Source of the DNA: Bacteroidota bacterium
Lineage (GTDB): Bacteria; Bacteroidota; Bacteroidia; Chitinophagales; Chitinophagaceae
Direction: 5' to 3'
Length of the DNA: 64,000 nt
Assembly (NCBI GenBank): GCA_016868895.1
Contig: VGFK01000004.1
Span: 1 to 64,000 of the forward strand
Shown: piece after piece, positions 45,232 through 54,601 of the stretch
How the letters are laid out: every line of letters begins with the position of its first letter
Position numbering within the stretch: position 1 is the first letter of the stretch
The notes under the pieces: model-generated
What the model saw: the letters and a program-made list of their open reading frames with translations, nothing else
The model's database searches: none
Told to the model about the DNA's origin: nothing
Position numbers and translations under genes: made by a program

Positions 45232-46497
45232 ATGCTAATTCTTGTCTTTGTGTTGGGCTATTTGGCCATTGCGTTTGAGCATCAGATCCGACTCAATAAG
45301 GCTTCCAGCGCCTTGCTCACCGGCGTGATGTGCTGGGTGCTTTATGCATGGGGCAATCATGATCCCGAACAGGTTCAGCATGAATTACTGGAACACGTCG
45401 GAGAACTTTCAGGCATTATTTTCTTCCTGATGGGTGCAATGACCATTGTTGAACTGATTGATGCCCACGATGGATTTGATGTCATCTCCTCTCAGATCAC
45501 TTCTCGGTCGACTACCCGAATGCTGCTGATCATCACCCTTCTCTCCTTCATCTTATCCGCCGTACTGGATAATCTAACCACCACCATTGTCATGGTATCC
45601 CTTGCTTCGAAATTGATGAAGGATGAAAAAGAGCGGTTGGCAGTAGCCGCTCTGATTGTCATCTCAGCCAATGCAGGTGGGGTATGGTCGCCTATCGGGG
45701 ATGTGACCACCACCATGCTTTGGATGGGTGGACAATTGACAACTCCAGTAATGATCACCCATTTACTGATCCCCAGCATCGTTGCTGTATTGATTCCTTT
45801 TCTTGCCATTCGCACCATGATCCGTCAATCCCCTGCTCCCACGTTTTCTTCTGCTCCTGAATCGGGTAATTCCCATCCAACCGAACGCAACCTGGTCTTC
45901 TTTAGCGGATTGCTCGCATTGCTATTTGTACCGGTATTTAAAACCCTGACCGGACTTCCTCCATTCATGGGCATGCTGTTTTCGCTCGGTGCCATGTGGC
46001 TGGTCACAGAAATCATTCACAGCGGAAAGGACCTATCGGATAAACACAAACTTTCCGTCAACTACGTCATTCGAAAAATTGATACTCCCAGTATTTTATT
46101 TTTTCTAGGCATCCTCTTGAGTGTTGCAGCGCTGCAATCAGCCGGCACCCTTACTGAACTTGCCAATGGATTGAGTGACCAAATCGGTGATAACCGAATG
46201 GTAGTGGCGGTGCTGGGTGTGCTTTCTTCCATCGTCGATAATGTACCGCTCGTGGCAGCCGCTCAAGGCATGTATTCTTTGACAGATTTCCCCCAGGATC
46301 ATCCTTTCTGGCAATTCATGGCGTATTGCACCGGAACGGGCGGGAGCATTCTGATCATTGGATCTGCTGCGGGTGTGGCGGCCATGGGACTGACTAAAAT
46401 CGAATTTTTCTGGTACGTTAAAAAGATCAGCGGTTGGGCGTTGTTGGGATATCTCGCCGGGGCCATTACCTATTTGCTGCTCTACTGGAATCAATGA
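45232..46497 (+). CDS. nhaD: Na+/H+ antiporter NhaD
   Basis: The ATG at 45232 is chosen over the in-frame TTG at 45226. The 421-residue protein has about 11-12 membrane segments. It shows NhaD hallmarks FILSAVLDNLTTTIVMVSL, ANAGGVWSPIGDVTTTMLW and IVDNVPLVAAAQGMY. It exchanges sodium or lithium for protons at the inner membrane. Its final codons overlap the convergent trxB by 7 bp. Confidence 0.93.
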   Translation: MLILVFVLGYLAIAFEHQIRLNKASSALLTGVMCWVLYAWGNHDPEQVQHELLEHVGELSGIIFFLMGAMTIVELIDAHDGFDVISSQITSRSTTRMLLIITLLSFILSAVLDNLTTTIVMVSLASKLMKDEKERLAVAALIVISANAGGVWSPIGDVTTTMLWMGGQLTTPVMITHLLIPSIVAVLIPFLAIRTMIRQSPAPTFSSAPESGNSHPTERNLVFFSGLLALLFVPVFKTLTGLPPFMGMLFSLGAMWLVTEIIHSGKDLSDKHKLSVNYVIRKIDTPSILFFLGILLSVAALQSAGTLTELANGLSDQIGDNRMVVAVLGVLSSIVDNVPLVAAAQGMYSLTDFPQDHPFWQFMAYCTGTGGSILIIGSAAGVAAMGLTKIEFFWYVKKISGWALLGYLAGAITYLLLYWNQ

Positions 46498-47432
46498 CCC
46501 TGAGCAGCCAGGTAACGTTCTGAATCAATGGCAGCCATGCATCCACTGCCAGCAGCTGTGACGGCCTGACGGTAGTTTTTATCCTGAACATCTCCGCACG
46601 CAAACACCCCATCTACAGCGGTACGAGAAGTGCCAGGAACTGTCTTGATATATCCCGTTTCATCCATGTCGATCTGTCCCTTGAAGATATCTGAATTCGG
46701 TTGGTGACCGATGGCGACAAAAAAACCTGAAATAGGAATGTCGGTCGTTTCATTTGAAACCGTGTTCCGAATGCGCACCGCCTCCACCTTCTTTTCACCA
46801 AGTATTTCATCGGTTTCTGTATTCCAATAGATCTTGATATTGGGAGTGTTCATTACTCGATCTTGCATGATTTTAGAGGCCCGCATTTTATCTTTACGAA
46901 TGAACATGTGTACTGTTGTGCACAGCTTACTCAAATAATGCGCTTCCTCAGCAGCGGTGTCGCCTGCTCCTACAATGGCCACTTCTTTTCCCCTGAAAAA
47001 AAATCCGTCGCATACAGCACACGCACTAACTCCAAATCCGTTCAGGCGTTGCTCACTTTCCAGTCCCAACCATTTTGCTGATGCTCCTGTTGCGATGATG
47101 ACTGCATCGGCATGCATTTCTTTTTCTTCATCGATCCAAACCTTAAACGGTCGGGTTGTAAAGTCCACCTGAGTCGCCAACCCAAAGCGAATATCAGCGC
47201 CCATGCGTTTGGCCTGTTTTTCAAAATCAACCATCATTTCCGGTCCCTGAATGCCTTCCGGATAACCGGGGTAATTCTCTACCTCTGTTGTGATGGTGAG
47301 CTGTCCACCAGGCTGTATACCCTGGTACAACACCGGGTGCAGGTTGGCGCGGGAGGCATAAATTGCAGCAGTATATCCGGCAGGACCTGATCCGATGATC
47401 AGGCAACTCACTTTTTCAATATCGTTACTCAT
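46491..47432 (-). CDS. trxB: Thioredoxin-disulfide reductase
   Basis: This FAD- and NADPH-dependent enzyme reduces thioredoxin. The 313-residue protein has the FAD motif GSGPAGYTAAIYAS (15-28). The redox-active C138-A-V-C141 lies before DGFFFRGKEVAIVGAGDTAAEEA, which binds NADPH, and the C-terminus carries GVFACGDVQDKNYRQ. Length and layout are standard. It has its own -7 box 18 nt upstream of the ATG. Confidence 0.97.
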   Translation of the reverse strand: MSNDIEKVSCLIIGSGPAGYTAAIYASRANLHPVLYQGIQPGGQLTITTEVENYPGYPEGIQGPEMMVDFEKQAKRMGADIRFGLATQVDFTTRPFKVWIDEEKEMHADAVIIATGASAKWLGLESEQRLNGFGVSACAVCDGFFFRGKEVAIVGAGDTAAEEAHYLSKLCTTVHMFIRKDKMRASKIMQDRVMNTPNIKIYWNTETDEILGEKKVEAVRIRNTVSNETTDIPISGFFVAIGHQPNSDIFKGQIDMDETGYIKTVPGTSRTAVDGVFACGDVQDKNYRQAVTAAGSGCMAAIDSERYLAAQGH

Positions 47433-47450
47433 GCTGAAAAATTAGTCGGG

Positions 47451-47458
47451 CAAAAGTA
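47451..47458 (-). promoter_or_regulatory. -7 box of trxB
   Basis: TACTTTTG (minus strand) is a perfect -7 box, giving a predicted leader of about 14 nt to the ATG at 47432. The -33 element would lie in the end of the neighbouring lipoprotein gene and is not obvious. Confidence 0.5.
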
Positions 47459-47460
47459 CA

Positions 47461-48327
47461 TCATTTGGGGATTATGACCGATCGGTGCTGGGCTGCATAA
47501 CCTCCAAAATATCCAAGCGCACCGTTACTGATATTGCCTAAGATGTTGGTGGGACTGGAAAAAGGATTTCCAATGCTTTGGAATGAAAACTCATAGGTTC
47601 TCCAAAAATCATAGGTCACTTTATCAATGTTGCACACTTTAACGGTAACAGTATCCCCTTTTCTGAAATAGGCCGTTGAATCGCTGAACTCTGTATTGCG
47701 GTCAAATCCTTTGTCGACTGTCACCGTATAACTCGTTCCATCGATGATCTGGTCATCGAACACACTGTTAAACCCAGGAAGAAAAGGTCCTTTTCCTACA
47801 CGGGTGTAATAACGAATATAATCACCCAGTCCTGGTCGATCTCTTCCCTTGAGCATGATCCGAACATCATTGGTGTCTTTTGCCAGGGGAATTTTCTCCC
47901 ACCAAACTGAATCCAGTTGTCGCGTAATGGCTGGAACCGTTGTTGTTGCTGTGTAGGTTACACCGCCCGTCTCAATGGAAAGATTATATTTTGTATTGAG
48001 TTTACCTCTGAAAAAGAGTGAAGTCGCAGCGGTGGTATAAAAAACGACTGTCCCTCCGGGATTGACAATGGAATCTTGGGTCAGCACCACAGAACTGCTT
48101 CCATCGCTGATGGTTACGCGGGCGTTGCGAACAAATGCATTGGAGAGAACCTTTGGATCAATTTTCCCGAAATAATCAAGACTCTTGGATAAGAACACCA
48201 CTGGAGGCGCGTCGTTTTCAATGGTGGCATCCACCACCAATGTTGCAGCAGTTGGATCCAGGGCAATGGTGATGTCTTTCTCGCAACCCGTCATCACACC
48301 CAGCAAAAGTATCCATAACCATCTCAT
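47461..48327 (-). CDS. DUF4249-family lipoprotein
   Basis: This 288-residue protein begins with a short lipoprotein signal (MRWLWILLLGVMTGC, lipobox Cys at 15). The DUF4249 beta domain follows: TLVVDATIENDAPPVVFLSKSLDYF and NAFVRNARVTISDG. Near the end, FWRTYEFSFQSIGNPFSSP and NGALGYFGGY are family-typical. Such lipoproteins usually sit next to a TonB-dependent receptor of unknown ligand. Here the nearest candidate receptor is 13 kb away. The gene lies between rpoD's terminator and trxB. Confidence 0.85.
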   Translation of the reverse strand: MRWLWILLLGVMTGCEKDITIALDPTAATLVVDATIENDAPPVVFLSKSLDYFGKIDPKVLSNAFVRNARVTISDGSSSVVLTQDSIVNPGGTVVFYTTAATSLFFRGKLNTKYNLSIETGGVTYTATTTVPAITRQLDSVWWEKIPLAKDTNDVRIMLKGRDRPGLGDYIRYYTRVGKGPFLPGFNSVFDDQIIDGTSYTVTVDKGFDRNTEFSDSTAYFRKGDTVTVKVCNIDKVTYDFWRTYEFSFQSIGNPFSSPTNILGNISNGALGYFGGYAAQHRSVIIPK

Positions 48328-48360
48328 GTTACTGATAACAACCGGGGAACAAAAGGGTTT

Positions 48361-48384
48361 AAAAAAACCCCGCTGAAAAGCGGG
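48361..48384 (-). terminator. Rho-independent terminator of rpoD
   Basis: On the minus strand the stem AGCGGGG/CCCCGCT with a 4-nt loop (48384-48367) is followed by six T. It lies 15 bp after the rpoD stop codon. Confidence 0.92.
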
Positions 48385-48398
48385 GCTTTGGGTACCTC

Positions 48399-49256
48399 TT
48401 AACCTAAATATGCTTTTAGGGCACTGCTGTAGCGCGCCTTTTGCAGACGCTTGATTGCCCGTTCTTTGATTTGACGAATGCGTTCTTTGGTGAGATCATA
48501 TTTCTGACCGATCTGTTCAATGGTGACACCATTTTCTCCATCCAGTCCGAAATAGGCATTTACAATTTCTGCTTCCCGAGGACTCAATGATTTAAGGACC
48601 CTTCTGATTTCAGCGCGAAGCGAATCTTTCATCACATCGTCATCCGTATCATCGCTTCCTTCCAGTAAATCACCCATGGCCACATCTTCTGCTTCATGTA
48701 CTGGAGCGTCCAATGAAGTATGGCGGGTATTGCTTTGGAAAATATTGTTGATTTCTGTTTCACTCATTTCCAAAATCTCGGCCAACTCTTCTGTAGAAGG
48801 CTCACGCTCATGTTCCTGTTCGAAAGCCATATATGCCTTATTGGCTTTATTGTAGGTACCTATTTTGTTTTGAGGAAGGCGAACCAGTCGACCTTGCTCT
48901 GCCAACGCCTGCAGGATGGATTGACGAATCCACCACACTGCGTAGGAAATGAATTTGAAGCCCTTGGTTTCATCGAAACGTTGGGCAGCTTTAATCAAAC
49001 CTAAATTCCCCTCGTTGATCAAATCACTGAGGGAAAGTCCCTGGTGCTGGTACTGTTTTGCCACTGAAACCACAAAGCGCAAATTGGCCTGAACCAATTT
49101 ATCGAGTGAACGCTGATCGTTCATTTTAATCCGCTGGGCAAGGATGGTTTCCTCCTCAGGGGTGATCATTGAAATTTTAGAAATCTCTTGAAGGTACTTC
49201 TCTACCGCTTGTGAATCACGATTGGTGATCTGGGTAGCTATTTTTAATTGCCTCAT
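48399..49256 (-). CDS. rpoD: Primary sigma-70 factor RpoD (short Bacteroidota form)
   Basis: This 285-residue housekeeping sigma factor lacks the long region 1.1 and spacer of E. coli sigma-70, as is normal in Bacteroidota. Region 1.2 is DSQAVEKYLQEISKI. Region 2 includes LRFVVSVAKQYQHQGLSLSDLINEGNLGLIKAA and FKFISYAVWWIRQSI. Region 4 is EQIGQKYDLTKERIRQIKERAIKRL. It would recognise the TTTG/TAnnTTTG promoters seen across this window. A perfect such promoter precedes it and a strong terminator follows. Confidence 0.97.
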   Translation of the reverse strand: MRQLKIATQITNRDSQAVEKYLQEISKISMITPEEETILAQRIKMNDQRSLDKLVQANLRFVVSVAKQYQHQGLSLSDLINEGNLGLIKAAQRFDETKGFKFISYAVWWIRQSILQALAEQGRLVRLPQNKIGTYNKANKAYMAFEQEHEREPSTEELAEILEMSETEINNIFQSNTRHTSLDAPVHEAEDVAMGDLLEGSDDTDDDVMKDSLRAEIRRVLKSLSPREAEIVNAYFGLDGENGVTIEQIGQKYDLTKERIRQIKERAIKRLQKARYSSALKAYLG

Positions 49257-49350
49257 AGTTAAGTTGAGATGTGTCCTTTTTGATGGGACGATTAGGGTTG
49301 GTGAATAGTTACAGACAAACTGTTATTCCATCGGGATACGGAGGCAATTG

Positions 49351-49381
49351 CAAAGATAATTTTCCGGGAGCAGGAATCAAA
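49351..49381 (-). promoter_or_regulatory. Bacteroidetes consensus promoter of rpoD
   Basis: On the minus strand TTTG (49381-49378), 19 nt and TATCTTTG (49358-49351) match both promoter elements perfectly. The predicted leader to the ATG at 49256 is about 90 nt, the longest of the promoters seen here. Confidence 0.75.
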
Positions 49382-49476
49382 GTTCTGTTCAGGGAAAATC
49401 ATCCACACGGGTGAGAAAAAAACAAAAAAGCTGACTAAAAGTTTGAATTCTTGGGGATTAAGATTTTTCAAATAGG

Positions 49477-49484
49477 TAAATTCG
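49477..49484 (+). promoter_or_regulatory. -7-like box of threonine aldolase gene
   Basis: TAAATTCG differs from TAnnTTTG at one base. It ends 4 nt before the ATG at 49489, so the transcript would be leaderless. Confidence 0.4.
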
Positions 49485-49488
49485 CAGC

Positions 49489-50505
49489 ATGCAGGTTGAT
49501 TTACGCTCCGATACCGTCACCCAGCCTTCCCCCGCCATGCGCGCGGCCATGCATGCCGCTCCCGTGGGGGATGATGTTTTTGGAGAAGACCCCACCGTTA
49601 ACCAGCTGGAAGTCCTTGCGGCTCAGAAATTTGGAATGGAATCCGCGGTTTTTTGTCCCAGCGGCACCATGACCAATCAAATCGCCATCAAATGCCATAC
49701 CCAACCCGGCGACGAAGTCATTTGTGAGGAAAGCGCTCATGTTTATCAGTATGAAGGGGGCGGAATTGCGTTTAATGCCGGATGTTCGGTGAAATTATTG
49801 GCAGGCGACAGAGGACGAATCAATGCTGATCTCGTGCAGAGTGCCATTCAACCCGACGATCCCCACCGGCCAGTGTCACGACTGGTAGTGGTTGAAAATA
49901 CCGCCAACCGAGGTGGAGGCAGTTGTTATGCATTTGAAGACTTGCAAGGAATTGGAACAACCTGCCGGCAACACAATTTAGCCTATCATATCGATGGCGC
50001 TCGTCTGTTCAACGCCCTGGTCGCAAAAAACGAGACCCCTGCACAATACGGGGAATTGTTCGACTCCATTTCAATTTGCCTGAGCAAAGGACTGGGAGCG
50101 CCCGTCGGCAGTTTACTGCTCGGAAAAAAAGAATTCATCAAAAAGGCCAGACGCATCCGAAAAGTATTTGGCGGAGGCATGCGACAGGCCGGCTCATTGG
50201 CCGCTGCAGGCCTCTACGCAATTGAGCACCATGTGACCCGACTAAACATCGACCATGAACGGGCAAAAGCCATTGAAAAAGCCTTGCTTGAAAAATCATT
50301 TGTTCAATCGGTTTTGTCCGTGGAAACCAATATTGTCATCGCTCAATGTACTTCTGATGCTGAAGCAATATCGTTCGTTGCTCGGATGAAAGAAAAAGGT
50401 ATCCTGTTCTTTGGTATTGGGCCTGGTAAATTTCGGATGGTGACGCATCTGGACCTCAGCGATGATCACATGAATTACCTCTTAGAGACCTTGAAAAAAG
50501 CTTGA
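49489..50505 (+). CDS. ltaE: Low-specificity L-threonine aldolase
   Basis: This PLP enzyme splits threonine or allo-threonine to glycine and acetaldehyde. The 338-residue protein starts with [15 protein letters not shown], shows [15 protein letters not shown], and carries the Schiff-base lysine K200 in [24 protein letters not shown] positions the cofactor. The upstream reading from 49451 is in another frame. It is followed after 1 bp by pgi, so the two genes form an operon. Confidence 0.94.
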   Translation: MQVDLRSDTVTQPSPAMRAAMHAAPVGDDVFGEDPTVNQLEVLAAQKFGMESAVFCPSGTMTNQIAIKCHTQPGDEVICEESAHVYQYEGGGIAFNAGCSVKLLAGDRGRINADLVQSAIQPDDPHRPVSRLVVVENTANRGGGSCYAFEDLQGIGTTCRQHNLAYHIDGARLFNALVAKNETPAQYGELFDSISICLSKGLGAPVGSLLLGKKEFIKKARRIRKVFGGGMRQAGSLAAAGLYAIEHHVTRLNIDHERAKAIEKALLEKSFVQSVLSVETNIVIAQCTSDAEAISFVARMKEKGILFFGIGPGKFRMVTHLDLSDDHMNYLLETLKKA

Positions 50506-50506
50506 T

Positions 50507-52108
50507 ATGCCGCTCCCTTCCATCAATCCAACCTCCACCCCTGCCTGGTCGCAATTGAAAGATCATGCTTCAGAATTGAGCAGTACTAAACTATCCGATC
50601 TCTTCAAGCAAGATCCCCTACGCTTCCAAACGTTTGCGCAACGGGAAGGCGATATGCTGGTGGACTATTCCAAAAACCTGATCACCGACCGCACCCTGAA
50701 ACTGCTCCTGGAATTTGCCAGGTCCTGTAAGTTGGATCAGGCCATTGAGGCCATGTTTACCGGAGAAAAGATCAATCAAACGGAAAACCGCTCTGTTCTC
50801 CATACTGCCCTTCGGGACCGTTCCAGTCAACACATCTTTGTGAATGGACAAGATATACTTCCGGGTATTCAGCGGGTACTCCACCAAATGAAAAGCATCT
50901 GTGCGCGTGTACACTCGGGAGAATGGAAAGGATTTACAGGAAAACCCATACGCCACATCGTCAACATCGGCATTGGTGGAAGCGATTTGGGACCCGTGAT
51001 GGTGACGGAGGCCTTAAAGCCCTATTGGAAAAAAGACATTTCAGTTCATTTTGTTTCCAACGTGGATGGCACACATATCGCTGAATGTCTGAAAGTTATC
51101 GAGCCTGATTCAACTTTGTTTTTAGTTGCTTCCAAGACATTTACCACACAAGAAACCATGACCAATGCACATACCGCCAGGAACTGGTTTCTACACCATG
51201 CTGTCGATCCAGCACATATAGCCCGCCATTTTGTTGCGCTTTCCACCAACGAAAAGGCCGTTACTGAATTCGGCATCGACAAGGAGAATATGTTTGAATT
51301 CTGGGATTGGGTTGGCGGCCGGTACAGCCTGTGGAGCGCTATAGGATTGTCCATTGCGTTGACCATCGGATACGACCGATTTGAGGAATTGCTTTCTGGT
51401 GCGCATCACATGGACCTGCATTTCAGGAACAGGCCATTTGAGGAAAATTTGCCTGTAAAATTGGCCCTGATTGGGATGTGGTACGTGAATTTTTTTGGAG
51501 CACAGTCCGAAGCCATTCTCCCCTACGATCAATACTTGCACCGGTTTGCGGCCTACTTTCAGCAAGGCAATATGGAAAGCAATGGTAAGAGCATCGATAG
51601 GAATGGAAAGAAAGTCGATTACGCTACGGGTCCCATTATCTGGGGAGAGCCGGGAACAAATGGTCAACATGCTTTTTACCAGTTGATTCACCAGGGAACT
51701 CCGCTGATCCCTTGTGATTTCATAGCCCCTGCCAACAGCCACAATCCCATTGGGGATCACCACCCCAAGTTATTGTCCAATTTCTTTGCTCAGACTGAAG
51801 CGCTCATGAATGGCAAAGCGGCAAATGTTCCATACAGGGTGTTTGAGGGCAATAGACCCACCAACTCAATCTTAGTCAAACAGATTACCCCTTTTACACT
51901 TGGACAACTCATTGCGCTCTACGAGCACAAGATTTTTGTCCAGGGCATACTCTGGAACATCTATTCGTTTGATCAATGGGGAGTGGAATTGGGAAAAGAG
52001 CTGGCCAACGTGATCTTACCGGAATTGAACGCTTCCGAACCCATCAGTAGCCATGATTCATCCACCAATGGACTGATCAATCAATTCAAAGAATGGCGCG
52101 AGAAATAA
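50507..52108 (+). CDS. pgi: Glucose-6-phosphate isomerase
   Basis: This glycolytic enzyme interconverts glucose-6-phosphate and fructose-6-phosphate. The 533-residue protein has the signatures [46 protein letters not shown] and [13 protein letters not shown] (catalytic lysine). It has the long E. coli-like form rather than the short archaeal cupin form. Its start is 2 bp after ltaE. It converges on the PUR-domain gene with 15 bp between. Confidence 0.97.
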   Translation: MPLPSINPTSTPAWSQLKDHASELSSTKLSDLFKQDPLRFQTFAQREGDMLVDYSKNLITDRTLKLLLEFARSCKLDQAIEAMFTGEKINQTENRSVLHTALRDRSSQHIFVNGQDILPGIQRVLHQMKSICARVHSGEWKGFTGKPIRHIVNIGIGGSDLGPVMVTEALKPYWKKDISVHFVSNVDGTHIAECLKVIEPDSTLFLVASKTFTTQETMTNAHTARNWFLHHAVDPAHIARHFVALSTNEKAVTEFGIDKENMFEFWDWVGGRYSLWSAIGLSIALTIGYDRFEELLSGAHHMDLHFRNRPFEENLPVKLALIGMWYVNFFGAQSEAILPYDQYLHRFAAYFQQGNMESNGKSIDRNGKKVDYATGPIIWGEPGTNGQHAFYQLIHQGTPLIPCDFIAPANSHNPIGDHHPKLLSNFFAQTEALMNGKAANVPYRVFEGNRPTNSILVKQITPFTLGQLIALYEHKIFVQGILWNIYSFDQWGVELGKELANVILPELNASEPISSHDSSTNGLINQFKEWREK

Positions 52109-52123
52109 ACGTGCTGAAGAAAA

Positions 52124-52549
52124 TTACCATTTATCAACCGACTCATTTGCTCCATTGTCGCCGGGAGCATCTTCCGCGGGTGGTGCAGCTGGAGGTTCGG
52201 GAGTCGCCTCATGAGCAGCAGGGGCTTCATGATGCGTGGGTTCTCCTCCCCCTTCTTCATCGTATTCATGGTTAAACGCATCGAAGTCAAAATCAGGCAT
52301 GAGTTCTGTTTTTACGTGATCAACTGCCTCGTTCAATGCTTTTAAGAACTTATTGAAATCTTCTTTGTACAGAAAAATTTTGTGACGATCGTAGCCATCA
52401 TCGTTGAACCGCTTGCGGCTCTCTGTAATGGTCAAATAATAATCATTTCCCTTGGTAGTCCTTACATCAAAAAAATAAGTCCTGCGTTTACCGGCACGGA
52501 TGCGTTTACTGTAAACGCTGTCCATTTTTTTGTCGTTCTCGTACGCCAC
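52124..52549 (-). CDS. DUF3276/PUR-domain nucleic-acid-binding protein
   Basis: This 141-residue protein has a PUR-alpha-like beta-beta-beta-beta-alpha domain at about residues 8-105. Family stretches are VYSKRIRAGKRRTYFFDVRTTKGNDYYLTITESRKRF and HKIFLYKEDFNKFLKALNEAVDHVK. The C-terminal ~45 residues are an acidic, proline- and alanine-rich tail. Bacteroidota PUR proteins bind single-stranded nucleic acid. The precise role is unknown. A TATCTTTA sequence at 52588-52581 (minus) may be its -7 box. Confidence 0.88.
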   Translation of the reverse strand: MAYENDKKMDSVYSKRIRAGKRRTYFFDVRTTKGNDYYLTITESRKRFNDDGYDRHKIFLYKEDFNKFLKALNEAVDHVKTELMPDFDFDAFNHEYDEEGGGEPTHHEAPAAHEATPEPPAAPPAEDAPGDNGANESVDKW

Positions 52550-52613
52550 AATGGTAGATTTAGTTGGTTTTGGTCTTGGCTAAAGATAACATTGTTTTGG
52601 AATAGACGAAAAA

Positions 52614-54362
52614 TTAGTTTGACTTTTTGATGCTCAAGCTTAAACCGCCTTCCAACTCCAAAACCCAGTCAAAATGAATGCTGGGAATGGGGCGATGGGT
52701 GATGACGATGGTGGTCTTGTATTTCAAAATGCGGTTGAGATTGGCTGCAATAGCCGATTCGGTTCGGGCGTCTACTGCACTCAGACAATCGTCCAGTATC
52801 AACAGATCATACTCCTTGGAAAGTGCCCTGGCGATGGAGATACGCTGTTTTTGGCCACCGGAAAGGGTGACCCCTCTTTCCCCTATCGTGGTGTTCATGC
52901 CCAGCGGAAGGGAATTGATTTCATCCAGAATAAACGCATCCCGGGCCATTTCGGTAGCCGTTTCGTGATTGGACTGAGCATCTCCAAAAGCAATATTGTT
53001 TTCAATGCTGTCACTGAATAAAAAAACATCCTGCGGCACTATGCTGATTCTGGAACGAAGGTCGCGGAGGTTAATGTGTGTTGCAGGAATTCCATTGATA
53101 TGGATGGTTCCTGAATCGGGGTCCATGAGCCGGATCAAAAGTTGCGCAATTGTTGTTTTCCCAGAACCGGTTTTACCGATAATGGCCATTTTTTGTCCCC
53201 TTTCCAACCTAAAAGACAGCTCATGCAATGCTCGAATTCCGGTATGCGGATAGCGGTAGCTGACAGCGTCAAATTGAATGGAATCAATATGCGGGATCGG
53301 AAGTGCATTGGCAGGTGATTGAATATCCGGTTGAGTATCCAAGAAAGCATTGATTCGTTTTTGAGAGGCTGCTGCACGTTGAATATTCGAAGCCACCCAG
53401 CCGATTGCAGAAACCGGAAAGGTCAGCATGTTGATGTACACAACAAACTCTGCGATAGTACCCGCTGACACCGTATGATTCAGCTGAAAACGGCTGCCAA
53501 TGTATATGGTAAGCAACGTACTGAGCCCAATGAGCAGAGCAATGGAGGGAAAATAGATGGCTTCCAGTGCCGACAAAACAAGTCCGCTTTTGCGGTATGC
53601 TTCTGACTGTTCATCAAAAAAACGAAGCGAAGCATGTTCTTGGGCAAATGATTTGATGACCCGAATACCGGAGTAGGATTCTTGTGCGTGGGTGGTCAAA
53701 TCGCTGAGCTGCTCCTGAATGCGCTCGCTTTTGCGATTGATATAGGTATTCACAAAATACATGGCAATGGCCAGGAAAGGGAGCGGCGATAACACATAAA
53801 TAGAAAGCAGTGCATTCTTGGCAAGCATGTAATAGAGACTTATACTGATGAGTACAATTAAATTGATGAGGTACATCAGTGCAGGGCCTGTATACATGCG
53901 GACACGCGATACGTCCTCAGAAATTCGACTCATCAGATCACCCGTACTGTTGACTTTGTAAAACATCAGGTCCAGTTGCTGATAATGAGAATAGACTTCA
54001 TTTTTTTGATCGTACTCGATGAGGCGGCTCATCACGATAATGGTCTGCCGCATCAAAAACATGAAAAATCCCCTGAGCAGGGCCAATGCCAACAAGAGCC
54101 CACCGCAGAAAAAGACAAAAGCATATACATCCGAAACTACAAACTCAAAGGAGGAAAACAACCACTTAAGCATCGGATCAGTAGCGGTTGCTTTAGCTGA
54201 GGCAGAACCCGACAACAACACACTCACTTGGTCCACCACAAAGCCCGTCACCTGAGGAGCCAGTATGCCAAAATAGTTCGAGATGATGATGAAGGCCGTC
54301 CCCAGGGATAATCTCCATTTGTATTTCCAGAAAAACCGATTCAGCTTTTTTAGGTCCCGCAT
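52614..54362 (-). CDS. ABC exporter half-transporter
   Basis: This 582-residue fusion has six membrane segments (~18-320) and an ABC cassette (~350-575). Walker A is GKTGSGKTT, the Q-loop is SIVPQDVFLFSD and the signature is LSGGQKQRISIAR. Walker B is LLILDDCLSAVD: the catalytic glutamate is replaced by aspartate, as in MdlA/heterodimeric exporters. It probably exports a lipid or drug and may need a partner subunit, which is not adjacent. The start codon lies 5 nt after a perfect -7 box. Confidence 0.92.
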   Translation of the reverse strand: MRDLKKLNRFFWKYKWRLSLGTAFIIISNYFGILAPQVTGFVVDQVSVLLSGSASAKATATDPMLKWLFSSFEFVVSDVYAFVFFCGGLLLALALLRGFFMFLMRQTIIVMSRLIEYDQKNEVYSHYQQLDLMFYKVNSTGDLMSRISEDVSRVRMYTGPALMYLINLIVLISISLYYMLAKNALLSIYVLSPLPFLAIAMYFVNTYINRKSERIQEQLSDLTTHAQESYSGIRVIKSFAQEHASLRFFDEQSEAYRKSGLVLSALEAIYFPSIALLIGLSTLLTIYIGSRFQLNHTVSAGTIAEFVVYINMLTFPVSAIGWVASNIQRAAASQKRINAFLDTQPDIQSPANALPIPHIDSIQFDAVSYRYPHTGIRALHELSFRLERGQKMAIIGKTGSGKTTIAQLLIRLMDPDSGTIHINGIPATHINLRDLRSRISIVPQDVFLFSDSIENNIAFGDAQSNHETATEMARDAFILDEINSLPLGMNTTIGERGVTLSGGQKQRISIARALSKEYDLLILDDCLSAVDARTESAIAANLNRILKYKTTIVITHRPIPSIHFDWVLELEGGLSLSIKKSN

Positions 54363-54367
54363 CTTGG

Positions 54368-54375
54368 CAAAGTTA
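54368..54375 (-). promoter_or_regulatory. -7 box directly before ABC exporter gene
   Basis: TAACTTTG (minus strand) is a perfect -7 box with only 5 nt between it and the ATG at 54362. A leaderless transcript, or one with a single extra base, is predicted. Confidence 0.5.
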
Positions 54376-54405
54376 CGCCGGTCAAACAGGGATTGTTGCG
54401 AAATA

Positions 54406-54437
54406 TTTCATGAATCAACATCGTTTTTTTACTTTTG
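54406..54437 (+). promoter_or_regulatory. Promoter of tRNA-Ser
   Basis: TTTC (54406-54409), 20 nt and TACTTTTG (54430-54437) form a near-consensus promoter. Five bases after the final G is 54442, the mature 5' end of the tRNA. Confidence 0.6.
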
Positions 54438-54441
54438 CGCC

Positions 54442-54526
54442 GGAGAGATGGCAGAGCGGTCGAATGCGGCGGTCTTGAAAACCGTTGACTGTCACAGGTC
54501 CGGGGGTTCGAATCCCCCTCTCTCCG
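54442..54526 (+). tRNA. tRNA-Ser (anticodon UGA)
   Basis: This 85-nt class II tRNA pairs GGAGAGA with TCTCTCC in the acceptor stem. The anticodon loop is TTGAAAA (anticodon TGA, reading UCA). A variable arm (TTGACTGTCACAGG region) and the T-arm GGGGGTTCGAATCCCCC follow, with G as discriminator. CCA is not encoded. A terminator follows 7 bp downstream. An open frame through it is spurious. Confidence 0.97.
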
Positions 54527-54533
54527 CACCTTT

Positions 54534-54556
54534 AATGCCCCATCCGGGGCATTTTT
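54534..54556 (+). terminator. Terminator after tRNA-Ser
   Basis: An 8-bp stem AATGCCCC/GGGGCATT (54534-54541, 54546-54553) with a 4-nt loop is followed by three further T (five counting the stem end). Confidence 0.9.
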
Positions 54557-54601
54557 AGTATCGATACTGTATAAAAAGCATATTTTTAAACAGCTTAAAA
54601 A

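Noticed and set aside
51191-51763. 190-codon open frame antisense to pgi
   Set aside because: It is fully contained within a strongly conserved pgi gene and has no recognisable features or promoter.
54283-54558. 91-codon open frame on the plus strand
   Set aside because: It runs through the complete tRNA-Ser gene and the antisense of the ABC exporter start.
54557-54568. 12-bp perfect palindrome AGTATCGATACT
   Set aside because: A single short palindrome after the tRNA-Ser terminator. No second copy or promoter context supports an operator.
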